64,000 nucleotides of DNA from a virus. Location: positions 182,116 through 246,115 of the IMG/VR virus record IMGVR_UViG_3300025030_000041; one strand, given 5' to 3'. The notes beneath the pieces were generated by a model that was not told where the DNA came from, made no database searches, and saw only the letters and a list, made by a program, of their open reading frames with translations. Made by a program: the position numbers and the translations under genes. Position 1 is the stretch's first letter. Every line of letters begins with the position of its first letter. Shown here one piece after another: positions 52,905 through 60,229 of this stretch.

Positions 52905-53014
52905 TTCAATACAAAAATAATAAAAAGTTTTGATATATTAAAATATTTAGTACTTTATTTTTGAACTAAATATAACAAGTAAATATAATTAATTGATAAT
53001 CAATCTACTAAATT
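52899..53014 (+). repeat. palindromic repeat, copy B
   Basis: Begins GTTATATTCAATAC and ends CTACTAAATT. Core bounded by inverted GTTATATT and TAAATATAAC; the arms contain CAAAAATAA and TTATTTTTG. Precedes the zinc-ribbon gene region and overlaps both attC-like palindromes. Confidence 0.85.
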
Positions 53015-53060
53015 ATAAATGACAGTACTCTTCAACTAATCATATTTACAGAACGTTATA
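52971..53060. repeat. attC-like palindrome 2
   Basis: TATAAC (52971-52976) and GTTATA (53055-53060) outer boxes, with inner arms 52979-52996 and 53032-53049 pairing at 16 of 18 positions. The left arm is part of repeat copy B; the right arm is not conserved elsewhere. The right side has extra unpaired bases (AGAAC) as attC sites do. Confidence 0.65.
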
Positions 53061-53085
53061 GGTAATATTTTTACCCACCGCACAA

Positions 53086-53313
53086 TTACGAGTTCCAAGC
53101 ATTCAGTAAGTCCTTTACTTCTTCTACTATAGCCTTGTATCTGTAAAGAACTTTTGATAATGCTTCATACTTTATCAAAGCAATTCTTTTTTCCTCGTTC
53201 AAATTGTGGCTACTATAAAAATCAATTTGTGAAATCAATTTTTCTTCTTCTTTAGCATATCCATCTACTCGGATTAAATTGCTTTCAAGTATCTCTTTTA
53301 ATTTTTCTTCCAT
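53086..53313 (-). CDS. small helical hypothetical protein (cassette-like)
   Basis: 75 residues from ATG at 53313: M-E-E-K-L-K-E-I-L-E-S-N-L-I-R-V. Predicted helical hairpin. Enclosed by attC-like palindrome 2 and palindrome 3, the clearest gene-plus-site unit of the array. Family not recognised. Confidence 0.65.
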   Translation of the reverse strand: MEEKLKEILESNLIRVDGYAKEEEKLISQIDFYSSHNLNEEKRIALIKYEALSKVLYRYKAIVEEVKDLLNAWNS

Positions 53314-53356
53314 TTTATATTTATTTTTAATAATTCCTACGCAAAAAACACATACC

Positions 53357-53412
53357 TATAACAGCACCTTGTAAGCCATTGAAGAAACGGCTACAAGCTG
53401 CAAACCGTTATA
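53357..53412. repeat. attC-like palindrome 3
   Basis: Outer TATAAC (53357-53362) / GTTATA (53407-53412); inner GCACCTTGTA(A)GCC (53364-53377) / GGCTACAAGCTGC (53389-53401). Between outer and inner boxes there is one base on the left and five on the right, and an extra A bulges in the left arm. These are the unpaired central spacer and extrahelical base of attC sites. Joined to repeat copy C. Confidence 0.7.
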
Positions 53413-53480
53413 TTTAATACAAAAATAAGAAATATTTTTGATATATTAACACGTTTAGTACTTTATTTTTGAACTAAATT
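53407..53480 (+). repeat. palindromic repeat, truncated copy C
   Basis: Starts GTTATATTTAATAC like the other copies but stops at GAACTAAATT. Comparison with copy A shows that the missing part lies between two ACTAAAT direct repeats, so this copy looks like a deletion by recombination between them. Confidence 0.8.
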
Positions 53481-53535
53481 GTAGTCTAATTGCATCATTC
53501 TATAAAGTCCATTTTCTTCATAATAAAAAAACATA

Positions 53536-53751
53536 TTAAAGACCCCTCGCTTTTAACATTTCGTCTGCAAATTGATACCTCATTATAGATTGATATTTAA
53601 ATTCAAAGTCAATCATTTTTAATGGGTCTTGTAAATCATAGTCTAACCCGAGTTTTGCAGCTACTACTTTTATTGTAGTTTCATTTTGCAATGTTGGAAT
53701 AAGTAATGGTTCTAAACTCATCGCTAATTCATCTCTTAAAGTTTTTTTCAT
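53536..53751 (-). CDS. small hypothetical protein (cassette-like)
   Basis: 71 residues from ATG at 53751: M-K-K-T-L-R-D-E-L-A-M-S-L-E-P-L-L-I-P-T-L. Helical, acidic and soluble, with an A-A-K-L-G-L-D-Y-D-L-Q-D-P segment. No domain recognised; a single small gene between palindromes, as expected of a cassette. Confidence 0.6.
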   Translation of the reverse strand: MKKTLRDELAMSLEPLLIPTLQNETTIKVVAAKLGLDYDLQDPLKMIDFEFKYQSIMRYQFADEMLKARGL

Positions 53752-53849
53752 TTTGATAATTATTTAGGTATTAATAAAATAGGTTTGCTAACATCCAGTA
53801 GCGCCAGTATAAGTTTCACTACAAATTTAAAGTGTCACATTCATACAAC

Positions 53850-53957
53850 GTTATATCCAAGTGTGACTCAACAGAAGTTCCCGTTACGTTGCTACGCAAG
53901 AGGCTTTACTTTGATACTTCTCCATCCATTTAGATGTTCGCCACACTAGTATATAAC
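53850..53957. repeat. palindrome with GTT...AAC ends
   Basis: GTTATATCCAAGTGTGAC (53850-53867) and GCCACACTAGTATATAAC (53940-53957) pair at 15 of 18 positions, and AGAAGT/ACTTCT pair further in. No gene lies inside. Orientation of the ends is opposite to the attC-like sites, as in the cores of the A-E repeats. Confidence 0.65.
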
Positions 53958-53993
53958 ATCAAATATTTTAAATTAATTTTTACAATCACGTAG

Positions 53994-54248
53994 TTAATCC
54001 GGTGTATAAGATTTAAAAAACTCATCAACGCTCATTTCGTTTCCTTGTGTATAGTAGCCTTTTTGGGTTTTCATAAATTCCTTTAATACTCTATAAATGT
54101 CTCCTTCTGTTTCTGCTTTTATGTCTTTGCTGCTCAAATAGTCTTTGAACTCTAATTGACATTCATTACATACATAGCCAATACCGCTAACATACGTATC
54201 ACACATTATGCTATTACATGCATTTCTTGAACAGCTCAGTACTCCCAT
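53994..54248 (-). CDS. small Cys-rich hypothetical protein
   Basis: 84 residues from ATG at 54248. C-S-R-N-A-C-N-S-I-M-C then C-N-E-C looks like a zinc-binding knuckle at the N-terminus; the remainder is charged. Similar small Cys-rich proteins are common in flavobacterial phages. Function unknown. Confidence 0.6.
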   Translation of the reverse strand: MGVLSCSRNACNSIMCDTYVSGIGYVCNECQLEFKDYLSSKDIKAETEGDIYRVLKEFMKTQKGYYTQGNEMSVDEFFKSYTPD

Positions 54249-54360
54249 TTTAATTTAGTTTTTATAAACATTATTATTTATGCCCGGTGTAGTCAATTAG
54301 GTTTGATATTTAAGCCATTTATTATACTCTCTTGCTCTTTCTATATGCTAAACTAATCCT

Positions 54361-55209
54361 TTAAATTCCTCTTAAAGTTAATCTTTTATTTAATTCTTCT
54401 TGACCAACCTCGCGATACCCATATCCTGACGATATTGCGGATTCTATATCTCTAATTCCTTTAACTAATTGTATAAAATCTCGTATTTCAACAGCTGATG
54501 ATTGGTCAGACCCCCATTTATTTTTATCTAAAGTAATATGTCGTTCTATCCATGATACTCCTAATGGAATTGTTGCTAGTGTTGTAAAAATTTTACTTTC
54601 ATGCCCGCTATATCCAATTTGTTTATCTGGATATTTTTCTTTAAGCCACTTAATATATCCAAATTTCAAATTAATAGGCTCGCATGGGTAAGAACTATTT
54701 GTATGAAATATAACATTAGGATTTGATTCTTTAATAGCATTAGATATTTCGTCTTCTGTAGACATCCCAGTACTTAATAATAATAATTTAGATTTTTTTC
54801 TGGCGTATTTAATTAAATTAGTATTAGTTATTAGTGCGCTAGGTATTTTTATTATATCAGTATATTGACTAATAAAATCAACAGACGGCTCATCCCAAAC
54901 TGATGCAAACCACTTTATTTCTTTATTTTTACAATACGTGTTTATAATATCATATTCAAACTTATTAAATTCTATTTCTTTTTTATATTGTAAATACGTA
55001 ATTTGATTATTATGCCAAGGAACCGTTTTTAATATATTTTTTTGATGTTCAGGTACACACAATAAAGGATCTCTTTTTTGAAATTTAACATAGTCACACC
55101 CAGATATATACGCTGCATCAATTAAAGTTAATGCATTATTTAAAAAATTGGATTTACTATCCCCAAATGCATAATTAATTCCTATCTCAGCACAAATTTT
55201 AGTTTTCAT
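54361..55209 (-). CDS. NeuB-like sialic/nonulosonic acid synthase
   Basis: 282 residues covering the TIM-barrel NeuB domain: I-C-A-E-I-G-I-N at the start, Y-V-K-F-Q-K-R near 40, S-T-G-M-S-T near 167, H-T-N-S-S-Y-P near 190, G-Y-S-G-H near 220 and E-R-H-I-T-L near 240 are the phosphoenolpyruvate- and sugar-binding motifs. The C-terminal antifreeze-like (SAF) domain of bacterial NeuB (about 345 aa) is missing. The enzyme condenses phosphoenolpyruvate with an amino sugar to make sialic-type acids. Its phage role may be surface mimicry or decoration with the glycosyltransferases at 15.2-17 kb; that is inference. Confidence 0.85.
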   Translation of the reverse strand: MKTKICAEIGINYAFGDSKSNFLNNALTLIDAAYISGCDYVKFQKRDPLLCVPEHQKNILKTVPWHNNQITYLQYKKEIEFNKFEYDIINTYCKNKEIKWFASVWDEPSVDFISQYTDIIKIPSALITNTNLIKYARKKSKLLLLSTGMSTEDEISNAIKESNPNVIFHTNSSYPCEPINLKFGYIKWLKEKYPDKQIGYSGHESKIFTTLATIPLGVSWIERHITLDKNKWGSDQSSAVEIRDFIQLVKGIRDIESAISSGYGYREVGQEELNKRLTLRGI

Positions 55210-55298
55210 ATAAAAATTTTATAACATTTATAGTTTGATTTTGCTGGTATATTGAAGTAAAAATGATACATTCAGCATTAAGTAATGACTAGACTTTA

Positions 55299-55502
55299 TT
55301 AGCAATGCCAGTTAGAAGCGTCATCACCATTTTTGAAACTATCAATTATAGTTCTGTTTTCAAGAGTATATCTGAAATCAAGTTTGTGCAATTGTATATA
55401 CCAATTCACAAAATCAATTACCTTATCGTCATTCCAAAACTCAGTGCAACTATCCTTACATATAGTGCCGGGTCTTTTGTTTTTCAAATCGTCTTTTTCC
55501 AT
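55299..55502 (-). CDS. small hypothetical protein
   Basis: 67 residues from ATG at 55502: M-E-K-D-D-L-K-N-K-R-P-G-T-I-C-K-D-S-C. Cys positions 15 and 19 and a terminal W-H-C. Plus-strand frames over the same DNA are reading shadows. Unknown function. Confidence 0.55.
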   Translation of the reverse strand: MEKDDLKNKRPGTICKDSCTEFWNDDKVIDFVNWYIQLHKLDFRYTLENRTIIDSFKNGDDASNWHC

Positions 55503-55582
55503 ATTTTTTAATTATAGTGTTTAAAATTATTTAAGATATTTACTTCTATTTAAGTTAATTCAATAACTTATAACTGTAGTAG

Positions 55583-55714
55583 TTAGTACTCATTTGCTAA
55601 CGACTTAATTAACATATCATATTCTAATTGAGTTCCAATAAAATTCATTTTTAATCTAAATTCTAAGTCTTGCTCTGTTTCATCTGACACATCAAATATA
55701 TTCCACTCTTGCAT
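55583..55714 (-). CDS. very small hypothetical protein
   Basis: 43 residues from ATG at 55714: M-Q-E-W-N-I-F-D-V-S-D-E-T-E-Q-D-L-E-F. Acidic, ends L-A-N-E-Y. It follows the next gene by five bases. Its size makes it tentative. Confidence 0.45.
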   Translation of the reverse strand: MQEWNIFDVSDETEQDLEFRLKMNFIGTQLEYDMLIKSLANEY

Positions 55715-55719
55715 TGTTA

Positions 55720-55953
55720 TCAAAGTAACAATTGCCCGTTTTCGTTTAATAATTCTAGCCGTCTTAAATTAAAAGTTATTTCATTTTCACAATCTTTAAT
55801 TGCCCATTCATTAAAGTTTTGAGTTTTTGTGTTACACGGTGTTGTTTGTTTCTTGTTTTCAAATCCATATTCGTAATTTTTCACGAGTGAAAGAGAAAGA
55901 AAATCTCTCAAATTTGAATTTTCTAATCCTGAATGAATTTTACTATTTTTCAT
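55720..55953 (-). CDS. small hypothetical protein
   Basis: 77 residues: M-K-N-S-K-I-H-S-G-L-E-N-S-N-L-R-D-F-L-S. No domain recognised. Follows the broken gene at 55982-56242. Confidence 0.5.
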   Translation of the reverse strand: MKNSKIHSGLENSNLRDFLSLSLVKNYEYGFENKKQTTPCNTKTQNFNEWAIKDCENEITFNLRRLELLNENGQLLL

Positions 55954-55981
55954 TTTTTAAAGTTTAGTGTCATATGACTTT

Positions 55982-56242
55982 TCATACTTCCCACTTAAAT
56001 CCGCGTCTAAAATATGATGTGTCTATTCCTATTGCTTTAAGCACTTGCATTACCTCATCATCTATCAATTTCATTGTAACACCATCTTTAGTAATGTATA
56101 GTGTTTTATCTTCTATAATGTGCTTATACCCACTGTTCTTATTATCAACACTCTACATAGTCCACATACTAAAATTACTACCACTAACATTTACTTTGGC
56201 GTTATTGGCAGATTCGCCTGTTAATTTAGTTTCGTTTTCCAT
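55982..56242 (-). pseudogene. small gene interrupted by an in-frame TAG
   Basis: ATG at 56242 opens a frame M-E-N-E-T-K-L-T-G-E-S-A-N-N-A-K that reaches TAG at codon 30 (56155-56153) and continues S-V-D-N-K-N-S-G-Y-K-H-I to a TGA at 55982; the two halves have similar coding character. TAG is used as a normal stop by other genes here (for example 52476 and 48992), so this is more likely a nonsense mutation than stop-codon reassignment. It is upstream of a similar-sized gene and downstream of repeat copy D, which would drive it. Confidence 0.5.
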
Positions 56243-56292
56243 AGTTTATTTAGGTATTTAATTAAGTTTAGTTCTTGACAATTACACATATT

Positions 56293-56408
56293 GCTATATT
56301 TAATACAAAAATAAGAAATAGTTTTGATATATTAAAATTTTTAAGTACTTTATTTTTAAACTAAATATAACACATAATATAATTAATTGATAGTCAGTCT
56401 ACTAAATT
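56293..56408 (+). repeat. palindromic repeat, copy D
   Basis: Starts GCTATATTTAATAC and ends CTACTAAATT. Fully conserved core with TAAATATAAC and TATTTTTA/CAAAAATA arms; it lies 51 bases upstream of the start of the broken gene and 25 bases after the stop of 56433-57020. Confidence 0.85.
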
Positions 56409-56432
56409 TACCTAAAAATCAGTATAGCCTCA

Positions 56433-57020
56433 TTAATTTAAGTAATAATTAAATCCAAATACGGAGTTTTCTATGGGATAGCCTGAAATATTTTTATTTT
56501 GTAGTAAAAGACTTTCAAATTTATGAGTTTTGCTTAATGCAATTTCTTCTTTAGTTTTTCCATATAAAAATGTATTACTAAATTTTAAATAATAACTATT
56601 TTTATCCATATTACATAATGTAAAATCTAGTATCCTGTTTTCAATAAACTTTCTAAATCTTACTAAAATATCTTTTACAAATTTCTTAAAGTCTTTATTA
56701 AAAGTATTATTAAAATATAATTTTTCGATTCTACTATAATATACTATCATATCATCCCATGACGTGAATATAAAGGGCTTTACTACTTTCCATTCATTTT
56801 CAGTAAATTGTTTTATACAGATTCCATCAAGATATAAATAATAAATATCTCCTATCTTATGAACTTTTCCTTCTTTTTGTTTAGTAGTTTCAAATTTCAT
56901 AAATACGTCATCCTCATCGTCTAGCCCTGTTAAAATATTTAATAAGGTTATTTGTTCTCCGCTAAATATATAAACGGCGCTTATTAAAAAATCTACAAAA
57001 ATATTATCGTTGTGCTCCAT
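56433..57020 (-). CDS. hypothetical protein
   Basis: 195 residues. N-terminal hydrophobic start then E-T-T-K-Q-K-E-G-K-V-H-K-I-G-D-I-Y and a helical C-terminal half rich in Phe and Lys (L-V-R-F-R-K-F-I-E-N-R). No domain recognised. The largest gene of the minus-strand island after the integrase and NeuB, with a TATTTTTG-like box upstream (57070s). Confidence 0.6.
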   Translation of the reverse strand: MEHNDNIFVDFLISAVYIFSGEQITLLNILTGLDDEDDVFMKFETTKQKEGKVHKIGDIYYLYLDGICIKQFTENEWKVVKPFIFTSWDDMIVYYSRIEKLYFNNTFNKDFKKFVKDILVRFRKFIENRILDFTLCNMDKNSYYLKFSNTFLYGKTKEEIALSKTHKFESLLLQNKNISGYPIENSVFGFNYYLN

Positions 57021-57343
57021 CTTTTTTATTTAATTTAAATAGTATTTACTTAATTAAGGGTTTCTACATTTTACAAAAATAATATATTTTTATTTATTTT
57101 AAAAATTAATACTAAAAAAATAGTGCAAAAAAATAATAATACCGACGTATTATAATATAGAGTATCTCATATAATTTATTAGATTGATTATCAATTAATT
57201 ATGTTTACTTATATATTTTAGTTAAAAAATAAAGTATTAAATATTTTAATATATCAAATTATTTTCTTATTTTTGTATTAAATATTAAAAGGAATCTTTT
57301 AATTGAGTTATAATTTTTTTATTAATACTTAAAACTAAAAACT
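57021..57343. other. AT-rich divergent intergenic region with repeat copy E
   Basis: 323 bases between the minus-strand island and the plus-strand block; no gene. Holds repeat copy E and AT-rich leaders for both directions. Confidence 0.6.
57173..57287 (-). repeat. palindromic repeat, copy E (inverted)
   Basis: The same element as A-D in reverse orientation: AATTTATTAG at 57173 corresponds to the CTACTAAATT end, and GTATTAAATAT at the other end to the start. It lies just upstream of the plus-strand gene at 57344, so in all five copies the same end faces the downstream gene's start. Confidence 0.85.
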
Positions 57344-57598
57344 ATGTGTAATTATCCTAAAGGAAGAACTACTATTTCTAAATCTTGTTTGATAGCACTG
57401 ATATTAGAAAATGAATCTGAATTCGCATCGTCTATTTGTGAATTGAAAAAATTAAGAAATAAAATACTTAAGATTGTACGTAAAAAAAATCATTTCTTAT
57501 TTAAAAAAGTAAGGCGTGAATTATTAGATTTAAGTGGAGTATCTGACTGTACGTTTGACTACACTTCATTTTATTTTTATAGTAAAAAATTAGAATAA
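57344..57598 (+). CDS. small hypothetical protein
   Basis: 84 residues: M-C-N-Y-P-K-G-R-T-T-I-S-K-S-C. Lys/Arg-rich second half (I-V-R-K-K-N-H-F-L-F-K-K-V-R-R). First gene of the plus-strand run, with repeat copy E as upstream element. Family not recognised. Confidence 0.6.
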   Translation: MCNYPKGRTTISKSCLIALILENESEFASSICELKKLRNKILKIVRKKNHFLFKKVRRELLDLSGVSDCTFDYTSFYFYSKKLE

Positions 57599-57618
57599 AC
57601 TTAAATATTTAAAATTAT

Positions 57619-57915
57619 ATGATAAAAAAAAGTACAAGTGTATTAATAAAACCAGCTAAATTAAATAAAAAAACGAATACACACCATATAATATTATGGA
57701 ATGACGACTTTAATTCGTTTGAATGGATAGAGTATTGTTTAGTAGTATATTGTAATCATGAATTAGGCCAAGCTCGGCAGTGCGCATCAATCGTCCATAA
57801 TAATGGAAAGTGCTCAGTAAAAGTAGGAGAATATAAAAACTTAAAAATGATAGCAGAAGAACTACTTAACTGCCAAATAAACGTAACACTTGAAAAACTT
57901 GAAAATATTAATTAA
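57619..57915 (+). CDS. ClpS-like N-end-rule adaptor
   Basis: 98 residues. H-H-I-I-L-W-N-D-D-F-N-S-F-E-W-I with Asn28, Asp29 and Asp30, and I-V-H-N-N-G with His60, are the N-degron pocket residues of ClpS. Bacterial ClpS delivers proteins with destabilising N-terminal residues to ClpAP. A phage-encoded copy could redirect host proteolysis, for example to remove host proteins, protect phage ones or release packaged proteins after prohead cleavage. The pocket loop is slightly shortened relative to bacterial ClpS. Next genes are unknown; the context gives no further clue. Confidence 0.8.
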   Translation: MIKKSTSVLIKPAKLNKKTNTHHIILWNDDFNSFEWIEYCLVVYCNHELGQARQCASIVHNNGKCSVKVGEYKNLKMIAEELLNCQINVTLEKLENIN

Positions 57916-57947
57916 TATGTTTGGCATTACTCAATAAATAATAGTAT

Positions 57948-58319
57948 ATGTTTGCAGTATCTATTAGTACAAATTCTTCAACTCCGGACGCATTGGAAAT
58001 AATATATAAAATTCAATCTTTAATAAACACATTTAGTGAAATTAATCATACTAGTGTTAGTATAGATTTTTCTAAAAATAAAAATAAAGTAACTAAAATT
58101 AAAGGTAAAAATACAGCAATGCTTGTATTTAAAAATACTAAGCTTGATACTTTTAAAAATTTTTATGAAGTATTTTCCACATCAGATTATATTAAAGACT
58201 CCAATACACTGATACAATATGTAGATGACCCATTACAAACTAATAGAGTAATTTTTTTTAAATATTATACAACAAATGAATTAACTCATAAAAAAATAGA
58301 AATCCTACTTCAAAAATGA
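57948..58319 (+). CDS. hypothetical protein
   Basis: 123 residues, M-F-A-V-S-I-S-T-N-S-S-T-P-D. Mixed alpha/beta, with no catalytic motif. It overlaps the next gene by four bases (ATGA), suggesting coupled translation. Confidence 0.6.
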   Translation: MFAVSISTNSSTPDALEIIYKIQSLINTFSEINHTSVSIDFSKNKNKVTKIKGKNTAMLVFKNTKLDTFKNFYEVFSTSDYIKDSNTLIQYVDDPLQTNRVIFFKYYTTNELTHKKIEILLQK

Positions 58320-58960
58320 ACTTTATTAAGCACATAATATCAGCATTTAATCCACTATCAGTTTCAAAATATGAAAACTCATATGATATTGTATTTGATG
58401 ATACCTCTATTATAAAAATAGAAGTTGATGAGGTGGAGTCTTCTAAATCTGAAATAATTTCACTTATAGGAAGTAAAAGTGAGGCTTTTCAAAAATATTT
58501 TTATAGTTATACACCTAGTGATAACCATGTATTATATTTAGACGAATTATATAGTGAAATTGGAGATTCAGATATATTTAATGATAATGCTGACGGAACT
58601 AAGTTAATACTTATTAATAATATATCAGGTGGTCTAATTATAGAAGAATTAATGTATAATATACTATTCGGTTATAAAAAAGTAATAGAAAATACAATAG
58701 AAACTTTTATTATAACAGATGGATTGCCTTTAAATAATAATACTGGGCTAGACGATTTCGGACCATATATATATAAAATTATAAATAATAAAGTTGTATA
58801 CTGGGATGGCTGGATTAATAAAGATTTCTATTTTAAAATTAAAGGACTATCCGAGAATACCTCTTATATAATAACTGAAGAATTTATTGATATTACTTAT
58901 ATTAAATTAACACCAGACGAAATATCTAATTTAACATTTAAAAGGGCATTTTTACAATAA
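58316..58960 (+). CDS. hypothetical protein
   Basis: 214 residues, M-N-F-I-K-H-I-I-S-A-F-N. An amphipathic N-terminus, Asp/Glu-rich middle and a beta-rich C-terminus with Y-W-D-G-W-I-N-K-D. Coupled to the upstream gene. Not recognised. Confidence 0.6.
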   Translation: MNFIKHIISAFNPLSVSKYENSYDIVFDDTSIIKIEVDEVESSKSEIISLIGSKSEAFQKYFYSYTPSDNHVLYLDELYSEIGDSDIFNDNADGTKLILINNISGGLIIEELMYNILFGYKKVIENTIETFIITDGLPLNNNTGLDDFGPYIYKIINNKVVYWDGWINKDFYFKIKGLSENTSYIITEEFIDITYIKLTPDEISNLTFKRAFLQ

Positions 58961-58978
58961 GATAAAATAAATAACTAT

Positions 58979-59533
58979 ATGGAAATATTTGATTTTAATA
59001 AAGCCGTTTTAACTACTAAATATACAAGTGATTCTTATGAAATTTCAGAAGTTGGATACGACAACTCTAAACTTGAAATTTTAAAAAATACATTTTCAAC
59101 AGTTGGGTTTTTGCCTTTCTTAAAAAATAATGAAGGAATTATTAATGAGGTTATTGTTTCAAAAATACCTAATTTTTATAATACTGAATTAGAATATGCT
59201 CTTCTTACTGAAACACAAGAAGACTTAGATAATGATGACTTATCTACTGCTCAACGCGGTCTATTTGAAGAAACCACTTTACAAATTCTAGATATTAATA
59301 AATGGTATTTATTAGGCCATATAAAAATTAATAAGTTTATTAATAAAACTATACCAATTTATGCAGTTGACGTTACTGGTATTAATATTCCATTAAGAGC
59401 CGCCCCAACTAGTGATACATTAGAATCAACTCAAGAAATAGTAAAACTAAAAATTAATGAAATACTTAAAGGTAATATTCAGGATACCTTAATTTTATCA
59501 AGTTGTTTTCTTCTTTATTCTTATTTTAAATAA
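58979..59533 (+). CDS. Nudix-like hydrolase
   Basis: 184 residues. A-Q-R-G-L-F-E-E-T-T-L-Q-I (Arg93, Glu97, Glu98) matches R-E-U-x-E-E-x-G-U of the Nudix box except that Glu after Arg is Gly and the Gly is Thr; L-L-G-H-I and I-Y-A-V-D-V-T-G follow as in the fold. Nudix enzymes remove nucleoside diphosphates from various substrates, including mRNA caps and ADP-ribose. The degenerate box leaves catalysis unsure. Preceded by AAAATAAATAA at 58964-58974. Confidence 0.6.
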   Translation: MEIFDFNKAVLTTKYTSDSYEISEVGYDNSKLEILKNTFSTVGFLPFLKNNEGIINEVIVSKIPNFYNTELEYALLTETQEDLDNDDLSTAQRGLFEETTLQILDINKWYLLGHIKINKFINKTIPIYAVDVTGINIPLRAAPTSDTLESTQEIVKLKINEILKGNIQDTLILSSCFLLYSYFK

Positions 59534-59578
59534 AACATTTTAATCCTTCATAAATATAAATTATTAAAAAACTATAAA

Positions 59579-60223
59579 ATGGAAATAGTACAAACTAAAA
59601 AAATATCTGAAGACGTTGATTTATCATTAGTTGATCGTAAAAGTCTTTTAAGCGAAATTGAAGAAATTCAAAAAGAAATAAAAGAAAGACAAGATGTAGT
59701 TATTGAAAAAGCTAAGTTATTAGAAAAAACGATAGATTGGGTAGCTCAGCGAAAAGTTGATACTTTAAAAGATATAGACTATACTAATTTTACAAATGAG
59801 GACTGGGAGTGGATAATGTCAGAAGGGCAAATTGACGATAGAAGTGGTATTAAACATGAATTTAAAAAAAGTATTTTGTTTGGCAAATTTGGATTTATTA
59901 TAGAAAAATTCTGGAAATTTACAAATCAGTCATGCTTAGTAATTGGAAAAGTATTTTTTAAAGTACCAGATAAATTTGCTGAAGATAGAATTAAAGATAT
60001 TTGTAAACATTATAAGACTCTTAATTCTTTCCATGACCAAGAAAATGTTCATATTTTTCAAATACAAGATAAGCAGAATGGTAAAGCTGGAGTATATTAC
60101 TTTGAGTATAATCAATCTAATAATACTGGAAGAATAACTAAGATCTATCATAATGCTACTACTGAACCAAAACCATGGAAACCCATTCTTGAAATATTAG
60201 CAGATGTTGAAAAAATATCTTAA
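59579..60223 (+). CDS. hypothetical protein with coiled coil
   Basis: 214 residues; coiled-coil start (about 10-65, E-I-E-E-I-Q-K-E-I-K-E-R-Q), then a globular alpha/beta region with E-N-V-H-I-F-Q-I-Q-D and a basic stretch. Next gene follows in six bases. Not recognised. Confidence 0.6.
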   Translation: MEIVQTKKISEDVDLSLVDRKSLLSEIEEIQKEIKERQDVVIEKAKLLEKTIDWVAQRKVDTLKDIDYTNFTNEDWEWIMSEGQIDDRSGIKHEFKKSILFGKFGFIIEKFWKFTNQSCLVIGKVFFKVPDKFAEDRIKDICKHYKTLNSFHDQENVHIFQIQDKQNGKAGVYYFEYNQSNNTGRITKIYHNATTEPKPWKPILEILADVEKIS

Positions 60224-60229
60224 ATAATT

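Noticed and set aside
55305-55524. Overlapping plus-strand frames opposite 55299-55502
   Set aside because: The minus-strand frame has a polar protein-like composition and the right direction; the plus frames are hydrophobic shadows.
55974-56261. Plus-strand frame of 95 residues opposite the broken gene
   Set aside because: The minus-strand frame, though interrupted by TAG, has a better coding character and fits the local gene direction.
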